Below, piece after piece: positions 1 through 9,234 of a DNA stretch of 64,000 nt. Source of the DNA: Candidatus Moranbacteria bacterium RIFCSPHIGHO2_01_FULL_55_24. GTDB lineage: Bacteria > Patescibacteria > Paceibacteria > Moranbacterales > UBA1568. The stretch covers positions 9,251 through 73,250 of the forward strand of contig MFRW01000003.1 of assembly GCA_001786575.1 (NCBI GenBank), in the 5' to 3' direction. The position numbers and the translations under genes are program-made. How positions within the stretch are numbered: position 1 is the first letter of the stretch; every line of letters begins with the position of its first letter. The notes below the pieces were generated by a model. It was not told the DNA's origin. It searched no databases and saw nothing but the letters and a program-made list of their open reading frames with translations.

Positions 1-40
1 ATAGGCCAGAATCGAGCCGCGAAGCGTTTTCCTTCGGATC

Positions 41-673
41 CTATTCATAGTTGTGCAGGTTACGCAGATCGACGAAGGATTCGATATTGACGTTATCAGG
101 AGCATGCACCGGATTGATGTTCACATACAGATGGATGCGGATGAGCCGCACGCTCCCGACCGCCACCGGCGTGGAGAGCGGATTGTTCGCCGTGTCTCCC
201 GGATAGTTGTCGTTGTAATAATAGAACACCGGATCATCGGCCTCATTCACCACATAGTTCGTCATGACGGTCGTCGTCTCATCGCCTGCCGGATACGTCA
301 CCGGGGTACCGGCGCTCGGATTGGTCACTCCGACCTTGAGCTGGTCATTCACCTGGTCCAGATAGTAGTGGGCCCGCTCGATTACGCCGTCGTCATCGAC
401 ATCGGCATAGGCCGTCAGCTCGAAATCATCGCCGCTCTCCAGAGGATAGTCGCCGTTGTCGGCCTGCTGGATGCCGCGCAGCTGGATCACGATCTGATTC
501 GTAGCGCGGGATGCTGCGGCAGAAGCGATCCCCTCTTCGAGGATGAACTTGTTGGTATCCCAAGTGCGGACGAAGAGAAACGTGAAACCCTCCATCGCGA
601 TGAGCATCACCGCGATCGCGACAAGCATCTCGATGAGCGTCATCCCCTTCAATTGTTTCGGTATCTTCAGCAT
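41..673 (-). CDS. type IV prepilin-like protein (PulJ/PilW-like)
   Basis: The protein begins with a short basic leader followed by a prepilin cleavage motif (KG|MTLIEML) and one hydrophobic helix, as in minor pilins. After peptidase cleavage and methylation such proteins join the inner-membrane pilus assembly. The remaining ~180 residues are a soluble domain I cannot assign. An in-frame TTG at 682 overlaps the stop of the upstream pilin gene (TTGA), so translation is coupled; I prefer the ATG at 673. It is the last visible gene of a pilC-pilin-pilin run; further pilin genes may lie left of the window. Confidence 0.8.
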   Translation of the reverse strand: MLKIPKQLKGMTLIEMLVAIAVMLIAMEGFTFLFVRTWDTNKFILEEGIASAAASRATNQIVIQLRGIQQADNGDYPLESGDDFELTAYADVDDDGVIERAHYYLDQVNDQLKVGVTNPSAGTPVTYPAGDETTTVMTNYVVNEADDPVFYYYNDNYPGDTANNPLSTPVAVGSVRLIRIHLYVNINPVHAPDNVNIESFVDLRNLHNYE

Positions 674-678
674 AGGGA

Positions 679-2058
679 TCAATTAGCAGTCATCTGGAAG
701 CTCTTTATCTCCAAGGCGCCGTTCACCGTTGCCGTGTCATTCTTATCGCCGAACCCGGTCGCCGTAACCTGAATATCGTAGGTACCGGCTACAAGCTCCG
801 GCAACGTCTCCGGGAAGTAGGCTACTCCGAACGTATCGGTGGTGAGCGTTACGTCATAAGCGAGGGTCGCGTTCGAGAGTTTGACGCTCGCTCCGGCGAT
901 CGGGCTCCCATCGGCCTGGTTGGTCACTTCCGCTTTTACCGATCCGATCCCCTTGTCCAGGAGCACTGCCGTTATCGCCCCCGGCCCGCCGGGAGGAGCA
1001 TCGAAGATGGTAGCGGTTATCCCTTCCGGTGAAATCTTCCAGAATTCATACCCGGCATCGGAAACCGCTACGGTATATTGGCCGTAGCTTTCGTTGGAGT
1101 AGCTCGCTTCTCCCGTGCTATTCGTCGAGCCGCTCGCCGAAAAAGCAGAGACGTTTTCTCCGGTGCCGGGATCCGTCCCCAAGACGCGCCCGCCGGAAAG
1201 CGAATACGCGACGCTCGGGATAGCCGTCCCGAAGGGATCCTTGGTAGAGAGGACGATATCCACTTCCTGGTCCATAACGAGCGTCTTCTGGTTCAGCGCG
1301 CCAGCGACCACCGAGGCATGCACATCTACCGGGTTATAGGCGGAAGCCGGGTAGGAGGGATACGTCTGTGCGCCGTAGTAGCCGTTCTTGGAAACCGTGA
1401 GTACATAGTTCTCCGTCCCTGCCGGCGACCCCGGCAAGGTGATGTTTCCGGTAGAGTCCGTCGTGGTGGTCACGTTTACGCCTGCGGCGCTATTCACGAT
1501 ATGCACGGTCGCGCCGGCGACCCCGCTCCCCGTCGCATCCAGGATATTGATCGACAGGACGCCTCCGCCGCCGGATGTCTCGACGCCGTTCGGAGAGAAG
1601 TTCCCGAAAATCGCTACCTGCTGATCCGTCCCGCCTGCGCCCCACGAGACCGTGATCCGCACGCGCTTGTAGTCGGTCGGGATCGTATCGTTCGGCGAGC
1701 CGCCCGACTGCCCATCGAAGGCATCATCGGCATACTGGACGAAGGTATGCACCTGGTACTTTATAGTGTTCACGCTCACCGTCTCGTCTTCCAAGATATC
1801 GCCGGCCGGGATACCGTATACCCAGGCACTGCCATTCCAATGCTTGGTGCCGATATCGGCGTAGTCGATGCTCCGGACGACTTCCATCTTCTGGTTCGCG
1901 AGCGCCGTCGCGCCCAGACGGTTCTTGGATTCGATGATCATGCGCGTCCCTGTCGCATACGTCTCGAGAAAGATGACGGAAATGAGCGAGAAGATGAGCA
2001 GAAACACCATCGATTCGATCAAGGTGAAGCCCTTCAGATTTTTTCCTCCTGATGCCAT
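679..2058 (-). CDS. large prepilin-like protein with tandem carboxypeptidase-regulatory-like domains
   Basis: Residues 1-35 are a class III signal (NLKG|FTLIES plus a hydrophobic helix) typical of type IV pilins. The pilin-like part ends near residue 165. It is followed by about three beta-sandwich repeats rich in Thr, Gly and Val, with the G.PV.GA.V / T.D..G patterns of carboxypeptidase regulatory-like or Ig-like adhesin domains. At 459 residues it is two to three times the usual pilin length. This looks like a minor or tip pilin carrying surface-binding domains; the ligand is unknown. It lies 37 nt downstream of pilC and overlaps the next pilin gene. Confidence 0.8.
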   Translation of the reverse strand: MASGGKNLKGFTLIESMVFLLIFSLISVIFLETYATGTRMIIESKNRLGATALANQKMEVVRSIDYADIGTKHWNGSAWVYGIPAGDILEDETVSVNTIKYQVHTFVQYADDAFDGQSGGSPNDTIPTDYKRVRITVSWGAGGTDQQVAIFGNFSPNGVETSGGGGVLSINILDATGSGVAGATVHIVNSAAGVNVTTTTDSTGNITLPGSPAGTENYVLTVSKNGYYGAQTYPSYPASAYNPVDVHASVVAGALNQKTLVMDQEVDIVLSTKDPFGTAIPSVAYSLSGGRVLGTDPGTGENVSAFSASGSTNSTGEASYSNESYGQYTVAVSDAGYEFWKISPEGITATIFDAPPGGPGAITAVLLDKGIGSVKAEVTNQADGSPIAGASVKLSNATLAYDVTLTTDTFGVAYFPETLPELVAGTYDIQVTATGFGDKNDTATVNGALEIKSFQMTAN

Positions 2059-2095
2059 TCGGATATATTTATTTTCCTCCGGAAGCGCTGCCGCT

Positions 2096-3316
2096 TTATT
2101 TGATGTTTTCGAGGACCGAATACATCGGCTGGAGCATCGCGATCGCGAAAAATCCCACCGATCCGCCGATCAGAAGCATGAGGATCGGCTCGATGATCGA
2201 GGACATGTTCTTGGTAATCTGGGAGACTTCTTCCTCATAGAACTCGGCCAGGCGCCGGAGCACCATTTCCGTCTTGCCGGTCTCCTCGCCCACTTCGATG
2301 ATCTGCGGCACGAGAATCGGGAAGAGCTTGGGATACTGGGAGATGACTTTCGAGAGTTCCACGCCTTTCTGGATCTCGCCGATGGCATGGTCGAGCGCTT
2401 CCTTGTAGTGCACGTTCCCGAGCGTCTTCGACACGATCGTAAGCGAATTCACCACCGAGACACCGCTCTTCAGAAGCGAACTGTAGATGCGTGCGAAACG
2501 CGCGCAGTTCACTTTGATTACGATGTTCCCGATGATCGGCAAGCGGACGTAGAGCCAGCCGAAGAAACGCTTCCCGATCGCCGTCCCGGCGAATGCCCGG
2601 ATACCGAACACCGTTCCCAGAGCGAGCGCCGTGCTCAAGATAGAGTGTCCCCGGATGAAGTCGCTTAGAGCGATAATCGCCTGCGTCGTCGCAGGCAGCT
2701 CCACATCCATGTCCTGGAAGACTCCGGTGATCTTCGGGAGGATGTAGACGAGCATGAGGATCGCGATGCCGATCATAGCGACCACGATCACCGCCGGGTA
2801 GATGAGCGCACCCTTGACCTTCGAGAGGAGGTCGTGTTCCTTTTCGAGCTGGAGCGCGAGGATATCCAGCACCTCTTCCAAGTTGCCCGACACCTCCCCC
2901 ACCGCGATCATGTTCGTGAAGAGTTCGTTGAAGACTTTCGGATACTTCGAGAGGCTCTCCGAGAGCGTTTTGCCGCTCTGGAGCTCATCGAACACTTCGT
3001 TCAGGATCTTCCGGAAGGTGCTGTTCCGCGTCTGGAGCGCGAGGTTGTGGAGCGCGCGCGAGACCGTCAGGCCCGAAGAGATCATCACCGCCAAGTTGCG
3101 GGTGAAAACCATCTTTTCCTTCAGCGGGACCGAACGGAAGCGGTCCAGGAATTCGATAGAGATCTTCGTCTTTTCTGCGACCGGGCGATGGGACGTCAGA
3201 AGCAGCCCTTGGGAACGGAGATCCTGGGCAAGCATCTGCTCATCTTTCGCTTCCATCTCGCCGGCAGATGTCTCGCCAGTCGCCGCGTTTTTTGCCGTGT
3301 AAAGAAATTTTGGCAT
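2096..3316 (-). CDS. pilC: type IV pilus inner-membrane platform protein PilC
   Basis: Two type II secretion F domains are visible (about residues 65-190 and 270-395), each ending in hydrophobic helices, with the typical VGE.TG..E motif in both repeats. Length (~406 aa) is normal for PilC/GspF. The protein couples the PilB ATPase to pilin polymerisation in the cytoplasmic membrane. A TTG at 3322 is also in frame; ATG at 3316 is the normal-looking start. A TATACT box at 3346-3351 lies 29 nt upstream and probably drives the pilC-pilin-pilin operon. The partner ATPase is encoded at 44257-46005, away from this cluster. Confidence 0.92.
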   Translation of the reverse strand: MPKFLYTAKNAATGETSAGEMEAKDEQMLAQDLRSQGLLLTSHRPVAEKTKISIEFLDRFRSVPLKEKMVFTRNLAVMISSGLTVSRALHNLALQTRNSTFRKILNEVFDELQSGKTLSESLSKYPKVFNELFTNMIAVGEVSGNLEEVLDILALQLEKEHDLLSKVKGALIYPAVIVVAMIGIAILMLVYILPKITGVFQDMDVELPATTQAIIALSDFIRGHSILSTALALGTVFGIRAFAGTAIGKRFFGWLYVRLPIIGNIVIKVNCARFARIYSSLLKSGVSVVNSLTIVSKTLGNVHYKEALDHAIGEIQKGVELSKVISQYPKLFPILVPQIIEVGEETGKTEMVLRRLAEFYEEEVSQITKNMSSIIEPILMLLIGGSVGFFAIAMLQPMYSVLENIK

Positions 3317-3376
3317 AGCCAATTTTTGTTTCGATTTTCATCTTGAGTATACCACATTCCGGAGCGCAAAAGCTCG

Positions 3377-4294
3377 CTAAAAACGCATGCGCTCCTTGAA
3401 AAGCGAGAAGACTTTCGGGCCGCGGGGCCGCGGCAGGAAGATGAGCGCCTGATCGCTCGCCTCGATGAGACTGCCCTCGAGCGCGGTGTTCGGATTCCTT
3501 GCGATTTTCGCTTTCTGGATCCTGGCCAGCCAGGTCTCCAGAGCGAAAAAATCAGAGATACTCTCGAGCGCGCGTTGAATCTTCATCTGGATGCGGCTTT
3601 CAGGGAGAGTCAGGCGATGAGAGAGGATTGTCGGCGCGAACTCCGGCTTCCACTTGCGTATCCAGGCATTCGAGAGCTCGAAACGGCGGAACGTCGGGAT
3701 GCCGAAAAGCGGCACCAGAAAACGGTACTCATGCGCCGAGTAGAGATCCTTGGTCATGATCTCCAGATTGTCTTCGGTAATGAAATAATTGAGACAGGCC
3801 CGGTCGGTAATCTTCTTCCCATGGCGGCGCTTCCCGATAGCATGGAGGAAGAGCGTCACGATGGTGCGTCCGAACCAGATCTTCCCGGCCCGGAAAACGA
3901 TGAGCATATCCCAATCGCTCCTCCGGGTGCCATGCTTCATGGCCAGACTCCCTGTCGCCCCGATCATCCGCACATACGGGAGGCAGCTGATGAGCCGCGC
4001 CAGGCGCCGCATACGGACCAATTTGCGCGCAGAACACTTCTCTCGCTGGATGCGGAGAGAAAGCAGCGCTTCACGTCCGGGCGAGAAGTACAGTCCCGAG
4101 CGCATCGCGATCTTCCCCTGGAGCAATTCTCCCTCCAGGGATTGCACGACTTCTCCGAGCGTCCACGTCGCCTCCTGGCCATCGCCTTCGTGCGCGACCA
4201 GATGTTTCCAGATCTCGAAGCTGGTCAACGGATAGTCCAAGACATCGTAGTATGTCACCGTCGCCAAAATATTTTTCGCCAACTGATGACCCAT
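3377..4294 (-). CDS. nucleotidyltransferase-fold protein with N-terminal winged-helix-like region
   Basis: The central segment has the polymerase-beta-type nucleotidyltransferase signature: a GATGSLA loop followed by DWD about 12 residues later (near residues 115-135). The first ~80 residues look like a helical, winged-helix-type domain. Substrate unknown; proteins of this kind appear as uncharacterised nucleotidyltransferases. It sits between uvrA (18 nt upstream) and pilC, all on the minus strand, and may be cotranscribed with uvrA. Confidence 0.6.
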   Translation of the reverse strand: MGHQLAKNILATVTYYDVLDYPLTSFEIWKHLVAHEGDGQEATWTLGEVVQSLEGELLQGKIAMRSGLYFSPGREALLSLRIQREKCSARKLVRMRRLARLISCLPYVRMIGATGSLAMKHGTRRSDWDMLIVFRAGKIWFGRTIVTLFLHAIGKRRHGKKITDRACLNYFITEDNLEIMTKDLYSAHEYRFLVPLFGIPTFRRFELSNAWIRKWKPEFAPTILSHRLTLPESRIQMKIQRALESISDFFALETWLARIQKAKIARNPNTALEGSLIEASDQALIFLPRPRGPKVFSLFKERMRF

Positions 4295-4312
4295 ACGTTT
4301 CTTGTCTTCCGG

Positions 4313-7105
4313 TTACAGATACTTGGCGGTAAAGCTCCTCTTTGCGGTTTTGAGTTTCACGGGTGTGCCGGAAAATACCAGTTCGCCGCCCTTGGCTCCG
4401 CCGTCAGGGCCGAGTTCGATCACCCAGTCGGAAGCCTTGATGACATCGGTATTGTGTTCTACGACGAGCACGGTATTCCCCTTGTCTACGAGCGCGTCGA
4501 GGACTTCCAAGAGCCTGCGCACGTCTTCGAAGTGGAGGCCGATCGTCGGCTCGTCCAATATATAGAGCGTTTTTCCGGTGGATTTGCGTGCGAGCTCGGT
4601 CGCGAGCTTGATGCGCTGGGCTTCGCCGCCCGAAAGATTGGTCGCGCTCTGGCCCAAGACCAGGTAGCCCAAGCCCACTTCTTCCAAGACGCGGAGCTTC
4701 TCCTCTATGAGCGGCTGGTCCAGGAAGAAGCGGCGCGCTTCGGTCACCGTCATCTGGAGCACCTTCGCGATATTGATGCCGCGGTATTCGATAGAGAGCG
4801 TTTTCTGATTATAGCGGGTCCCCTGGCAGATCTCGCAGGGCACATAGACGTCCGGCAGGAGGTACATCTCGATCTTCTTGAGCCCCCCGCCCTGGCAGGC
4901 CTCGCACCGTCCTCCGCGCATGTTGAAGCTGAAGTGGCTGGCGCCGAATTTCTCGCGCTCGGCTTCCGGTGTCTCTGCGAAGAGGTCGCGGATTAGGCTG
5001 AACACGCCGGTATAGGTCGCGGCATTGGAACGCGGCGTGCGGCCGATCGGATCCTGGGTGACTGTGATCACTTTGTCGACATCGGAAAGCCCGGTGATCT
5101 TCTTGTGCGCTCCCGGCTCCTTCTTGGCGCGGAAGAAATGCTTCGCAAGCGCCCGTGAAAGGATGTCGTGGACCAGGGAGGATTTTCCGGATCCGGAAAC
5201 TCCCGCCACCGATACCAGCATCCCGAGCGGGATCTCGACGTCGATGTTCTTCAGGTTGTGCTCCTTGGCGCCATGGATCGTCAGATGCTTGCCGCTTCCC
5301 TTGCGACCCTTCTTCTTCTCCGACACCTGGCGCTTGCCGGAGAGGTATTGACCGGTCAGAAGCTTGGAGCGCATCAGTTCCTGCGGAGTCCCTTCGAAGA
5401 TCACCTCACCGCCCTCCTGGCCAGCGCCCGGTCCCATATCGATCACGTAATCAGCGCGCTTCATGATAGCGACGTCATGCTCCACCACGACGAGCGAGTT
5501 GTTCGCGGCGCGCAGATCCTCGAGCGCATGGATGAGCTTCTCGGTGTCGCGGCTGTGGAGACCTACCGACGGCTCGTCAAGGACGTAGATGATTCCCGAA
5601 AGGCCCGACTTCATCTGGACCGACAGGCGGATGCGCTGGGCTTCGCCGCCGGAGAGCGTGTCCGCCCCGCGGCAGATCTCGAGATAGCCGAGACCCACTT
5701 TCTCCACTGCCTCGAGCCGCATGCGCATCTCGCGGAAGATCGGCTCGATGAGTGTTTTCTCCCCTGTCTTCAACAGCTTCTTTTCGAGGATCGGCAGGCT
5801 CGTCAAGAGCGCCTCTACGCTCTGGCGCGCGATGTCATCGATAGAAAGATTCTCCACGCGGACCGCAAGCGTCTCCGGCTTCAGCCGCTTGCCCTGGCAG
5901 GCCGGACAGACGCGCGAAAGCATATATGCCTCGATATCGGCACGCAGGTGGTCAGACTTGGTCTCGTGGTACTTGCGCTCCAAGAGCGGAATGACTCCCG
6001 GAAAGCCGTCCTCTTCGGCTTCTCCGTAAAGGATGATATCCAGATGCTTGGCTGAAAGCTTGTTGAGCGGCTTTTCGAGCGAGAAGCGCAGCCTCTTGGA
6101 AACTTCGCGGAGCATCTGCATCGGCCCATGGCCGCTCTGGCGGTCGCCGTTCATCTTGCTCCAAGGACGGATCGCTCCTTCTGCCAAAGAAAGACTCTTG
6201 TTCGGGATGACGAGTTCCGGATCGAATTCGAGCGTGATGCCGAGACCCGAGCATTTCTTGCAGGCGCCTTCGGGACTATTGAATGAAAAATGGCTCGGCG
6301 TGAATTCCGGCAGATGGATGCCGCAATCCTCGCAGCGGTACTCCTCGTTGTAGGTCCACTCTTCCCCGCTCCCATTGATGCGGAGCGTGAGCGTCCCTTG
6401 CCCCGCATGGAATGCCGTCTGGAGCGAATCCAGGATGCGTTCCTTGTCCGGGCGCACGGTATCCAGCACGATGCGGTCGATCACGAGGCCGACATGGGAA
6501 ACCTCGTTTTCGGAAGCCTCTTGGAGCGCTTCCGCGATCGAGACGACCTCGCCTTTCCAGATGACGCGCGCATAGCCCCAGGCGCTCACCATCTCGAGCG
6601 CCGTCTTCTCGGTCTTGTCTTGCAATAGCTTGCTTTCCGCTACGAACACGAGCGGCGTCTGGTTCGGCAGCGCCAGGATCTCATCAAGAATCTCGCGCAC
6701 GTTCTTCCTGGTCAGCTCATGGCCGCAGTCGGGGCAATGCGGGATGCCGAGCTTTGCGAAGAGCACGCGCAGGTAATCGTACACTTCCGTCATGGTGCCC
6801 ACGGTCGAGCGCGGGCTTCGCGACACGCTCTTCTGGTCTATGGAAATCGCCGGCGAGAGATTATGGATCGCATCGACGTCCGGCTTCTCGAAGCCGTCCA
6901 TGAAATTGCGCGCATACGAAGAAAGCGACTCGACATAGCGCCGATTCGCTTCCGCAAAAAGAGTATCGAAGGCAAGAGAAGATTTTCCAGAACCTGACAA
7001 GCCGGTTATGACCACAAGAGAATCCCGCGGAATATCGACGTTGATATCCTTCAGATTGTTCACCCGCGCGCCGCGCACCTCGATCACCGATTTCTTGCCT
7101 GCCAT
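4313..7105 (-). CDS. uvrA: excinuclease ABC subunit A, full-domain paralogue
   Basis: ATPase that loads UvrB on damaged DNA. Visible: first Walker A (GLSGSGKSS, residues 35-43), UvrB-binding region between CPDC (124-127) and CEDC (258-261), zinc cysteines C282/C285 and C400/C403 separated by a ~114-residue insertion domain, two ABC signatures (LSGGEAQRI), a second Walker A (GVSGSGKSS) and the C-terminal zinc finger CEAC...CEIC. At 930 aa it matches the usual UvrA length. Sequence details (for example ARNFMDGFEKPDV) are less canonical than in the second UvrA at 19164-21824. uvrC starts at 8503 upstream on the same strand. Confidence 0.93.
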   Translation of the reverse strand: MAGKKSVIEVRGARVNNLKDINVDIPRDSLVVITGLSGSGKSSLAFDTLFAEANRRYVESLSSYARNFMDGFEKPDVDAIHNLSPAISIDQKSVSRSPRSTVGTMTEVYDYLRVLFAKLGIPHCPDCGHELTRKNVREILDEILALPNQTPLVFVAESKLLQDKTEKTALEMVSAWGYARVIWKGEVVSIAEALQEASENEVSHVGLVIDRIVLDTVRPDKERILDSLQTAFHAGQGTLTLRINGSGEEWTYNEEYRCEDCGIHLPEFTPSHFSFNSPEGACKKCSGLGITLEFDPELVIPNKSLSLAEGAIRPWSKMNGDRQSGHGPMQMLREVSKRLRFSLEKPLNKLSAKHLDIILYGEAEEDGFPGVIPLLERKYHETKSDHLRADIEAYMLSRVCPACQGKRLKPETLAVRVENLSIDDIARQSVEALLTSLPILEKKLLKTGEKTLIEPIFREMRMRLEAVEKVGLGYLEICRGADTLSGGEAQRIRLSVQMKSGLSGIIYVLDEPSVGLHSRDTEKLIHALEDLRAANNSLVVVEHDVAIMKRADYVIDMGPGAGQEGGEVIFEGTPQELMRSKLLTGQYLSGKRQVSEKKKGRKGSGKHLTIHGAKEHNLKNIDVEIPLGMLVSVAGVSGSGKSSLVHDILSRALAKHFFRAKKEPGAHKKITGLSDVDKVITVTQDPIGRTPRSNAATYTGVFSLIRDLFAETPEAEREKFGASHFSFNMRGGRCEACQGGGLKKIEMYLLPDVYVPCEICQGTRYNQKTLSIEYRGINIAKVLQMTVTEARRFFLDQPLIEEKLRVLEEVGLGYLVLGQSATNLSGGEAQRIKLATELARKSTGKTLYILDEPTIGLHFEDVRRLLEVLDALVDKGNTVLVVEHNTDVIKASDWVIELGPDGGAKGGELVFSGTPVKLKTAKRSFTAKYL

Positions 7106-7228
7106 AATTCTTCGTGTCTTGTCAGAAAAAAGAAACAGTTGTCTCCCAGCATACTCCCTTTTCTCCGAAGTGTAAACCCCTATAAGGAAAAGCCCGCCTC
7201 GGCAATATTGTCATGGACAGAAGCTCCG

Positions 7229-8503
7229 TCAACGCAGGAAGGCTCCTCTCCGGCGCTTGCGGTGGAAGGTGATAGCGAAGCGATGAGCCTCGGCATTCGC
7301 GAGGAGCGCCTCTTTCTTGAAGCGTTCCGCGAGCGCCTCGGGGCCGATCAGGCGCTCCGGCCGGTGGCGCTCGTTCTTCACCACGCCTAAGACCGGGATG
7401 CTTATCCCTAATTCCTCCAAGACCCGTTCGGCCACGTGAAGCTGCGCCTTGCCGCCATCCACCACGACGATTTCCGGGAACGGCCATTCGGGATGCGCGA
7501 AGCGCCGCCGAAGGATCTCTTCCAGGGCGGTCAGGTCATTCCCGCCATGCTTTCCCCGCAGTTTGAACTGCCGATAGTTCTCGTTCCTCGAGTGACTGTT
7601 CTGGACCACCGTCATGACGCCGACGCTCTGGTCGCCCTGGAGGTGCGCCACGTCGAACGCCTCGATGCGGTGCCGCTCCTCTTCTTCCATGTCGTTCTTC
7701 ACCAAGACCATGTCCTGGATATGCTGCAGGCCGAAAAGCGTCCGCTTGATCTCGTTCGCCTCTTCGAAGCGCAGTTCCTTGGCGGCTTTGGCCATATCGC
7801 GCGTCAGCTCCCGCACGATCATATTCTTCTTGCCCTGGAAGAACAGGCGGATGTGGTTGATATTCCTGGCATAGGCGGAAGCGGTCAGGGCGCCGCTACA
7901 GACACCCGGACACAGGCCGATCTGCGCGGAAAAGCAGGGCCGTGCTTTGGTTTTCTGCTTCTCGGTCAGCTCCGCATACGGCACGCACTTGTCGCGGAAC
8001 GGGAAGAGTTTGCGTATGATCTTGAGCGCATCGCGCAGGCTGCCCCCGTTCGGGAACGGCCCGAAGGCGTACTTCACCGGGAGCATGAATTTCCCCTGGT
8101 CGAGATCGCGTTCGCGCACCATAAGCACCCGCGGGAACTTCTCTTTCGTGATGATTACCCGATAGTAGCTCTTGTCGTCCTTGGCATCGGTATTGTACGG
8201 CGGCTGGTGGTCCTTGATGAGCTCGGACTCCAGGAGGAGCGCTTCCAGGACGGAGTCCGTATGCCGGTAGGCGACCTGCACCACACGCTCCAGCATGAGC
8301 GAGATCTTCGGCCCCCGGGTGGCGAGGATGTCCTGCATGAAGTAGCTCTTCACCCGGTCGCGGAGCGAGGTCGCTTTGCCGATGTAGAGGACCTCATCGG
8401 AGGCGCCCAGGAAGAAATACACTCCCGGGTGCTCCGGCAATGAGTTCTTCTTCTGGAAAGCCTTAAGACTTACCTTTTTCTCCCAAGGGCGTTTCATAGG
8501 CAT
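7229..8503 (-). CDS. uvrC: excinuclease ABC subunit C, short form without HhH domain
   Basis: Incises DNA on both sides of a lesion bound by UvrB. The N-terminal GIY-YIG nuclease (GVYFF...YIGKATSLRDRV), the four-cysteine region, a UVR motif (about residues 200-235) and the RNase H-like nuclease domain (VVDGGKAQL ... GVVKNERHRPE ... AHRFAITFHRK) are all present. The protein ends just after the RNase H-like domain, so it lacks the C-terminal tandem helix-hairpin-helix; it is 424 aa against about 600 in E. coli. No continuation is seen in the same frame. Its gene is 123 nt upstream of uvrA. Confidence 0.9.
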   Translation of the reverse strand: MPMKRPWEKKVSLKAFQKKNSLPEHPGVYFFLGASDEVLYIGKATSLRDRVKSYFMQDILATRGPKISLMLERVVQVAYRHTDSVLEALLLESELIKDHQPPYNTDAKDDKSYYRVIITKEKFPRVLMVRERDLDQGKFMLPVKYAFGPFPNGGSLRDALKIIRKLFPFRDKCVPYAELTEKQKTKARPCFSAQIGLCPGVCSGALTASAYARNINHIRLFFQGKKNMIVRELTRDMAKAAKELRFEEANEIKRTLFGLQHIQDMVLVKNDMEEEERHRIEAFDVAHLQGDQSVGVMTVVQNSHSRNENYRQFKLRGKHGGNDLTALEEILRRRFAHPEWPFPEIVVVDGGKAQLHVAERVLEELGISIPVLGVVKNERHRPERLIGPEALAERFKKEALLANAEAHRFAITFHRKRRRGAFLR

Positions 8504-8626
8504 TTTTGGTCCTTCTATTCAAGCATTCCGGCACCAGCCTGGCAACCCGCTTTACAAGGAACCGGGAATGTTGTATTACAAACATAATGTTCTTTTTTAC
8601 GTATGGAGAGGAAAGGGAGGATACCT

Positions 8627-9124
8627 ATGGAAAAAACACTGCCCCTTCTGGGAAGGGGTCGCGAGGCTATCATCCGCCAGGTGGCCGGAAGCACTCTTCT
8701 CAACATGACGAAGAGGCACATGAAATTCCAGCCTGCCATCCGGCTGGCTATGGCGGAACTCAAAGCTCCGCTCGACCCCAATGAGCAATACTACGTGCTG
8801 TACTATTTCATCCCGGAATTCCTGGATGACATGGCGCTCGATATCGTAGATTCCATTTCACCCAAGCTCTCCGGCCGCTGGGAAGAAGGCTGCTATTTCG
8901 CTGCCGCCTTCCGCCGTGCTGCCAAGCAGTTCCGCGTCTATGAGAACAAGAACAAGCGTCTCTACTGCTGTCTCTTCCTGAAGACCCTGGAATTCGCCCG
9001 GCAGAGGATTCCCCAGAAAACGGTCGTCCTCGTCGATAAAGGGCCTCGCTATTACCTGCGCAAACTGCGCCGCGATCCGATCGCCCCCATCTTCGTGCCT
9101 GCCCTCGAACGGCTGGCTGCCTGA
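8627..9124 (+). CDS. hypothetical protein, 165 aa
   Basis: I do not recognise a family. The product is basic, with two aromatic-rich segments (YYVLYYFIP and RLYCCLFLK) and no signal peptide. An earlier ATG exists at 8603, but AAAGGGAGG lies 6 nt before the ATG at 8627, so that start is preferred. It is divergent from uvrC and followed directly by an intrinsic terminator, indicating a stand-alone unit. Confidence 0.65.
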   Translation: MEKTLPLLGRGREAIIRQVAGSTLLNMTKRHMKFQPAIRLAMAELKAPLDPNEQYYVLYYFIPEFLDDMALDIVDSISPKLSGRWEEGCYFAAAFRRAAKQFRVYENKNKRLYCCLFLKTLEFARQRIPQKTVVLVDKGPRYYLRKLRRDPIAPIFVPALERLAA

Positions 9125-9130
9125 CTCAAA

Positions 9131-9164
9131 AAGCGTCCCGATCACTGATCGCGGCGCTTTTTTC
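9131..9164 (+). terminator. intrinsic terminator
   Basis: AAGCG and CGATC arms pair with GATCG and CGCTT around an ACT loop, followed by TTTTTT. It starts 7 nt after the stop of the gene ending at 9124. Confidence 0.8.
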
Positions 9165-9171
9165 TTACCTC

Positions 9172-9200
9172 TTGACTTTTTTACGTATTAGATGTATAAT
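9172..9200 (+). promoter_or_regulatory. consensus sigma-70 promoter
   Basis: TTGACT, a 17-nt spacer and TATAAT. Start near 9207 gives a ~28-nt leader containing AAAGGAG (9221-9227), 7 nt before the TTG start of the next gene. Confidence 0.85.
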
Positions 9201-9234
9201 ATAAGAACAGTACCTTCAGAAAAGGAGTCGGAAA

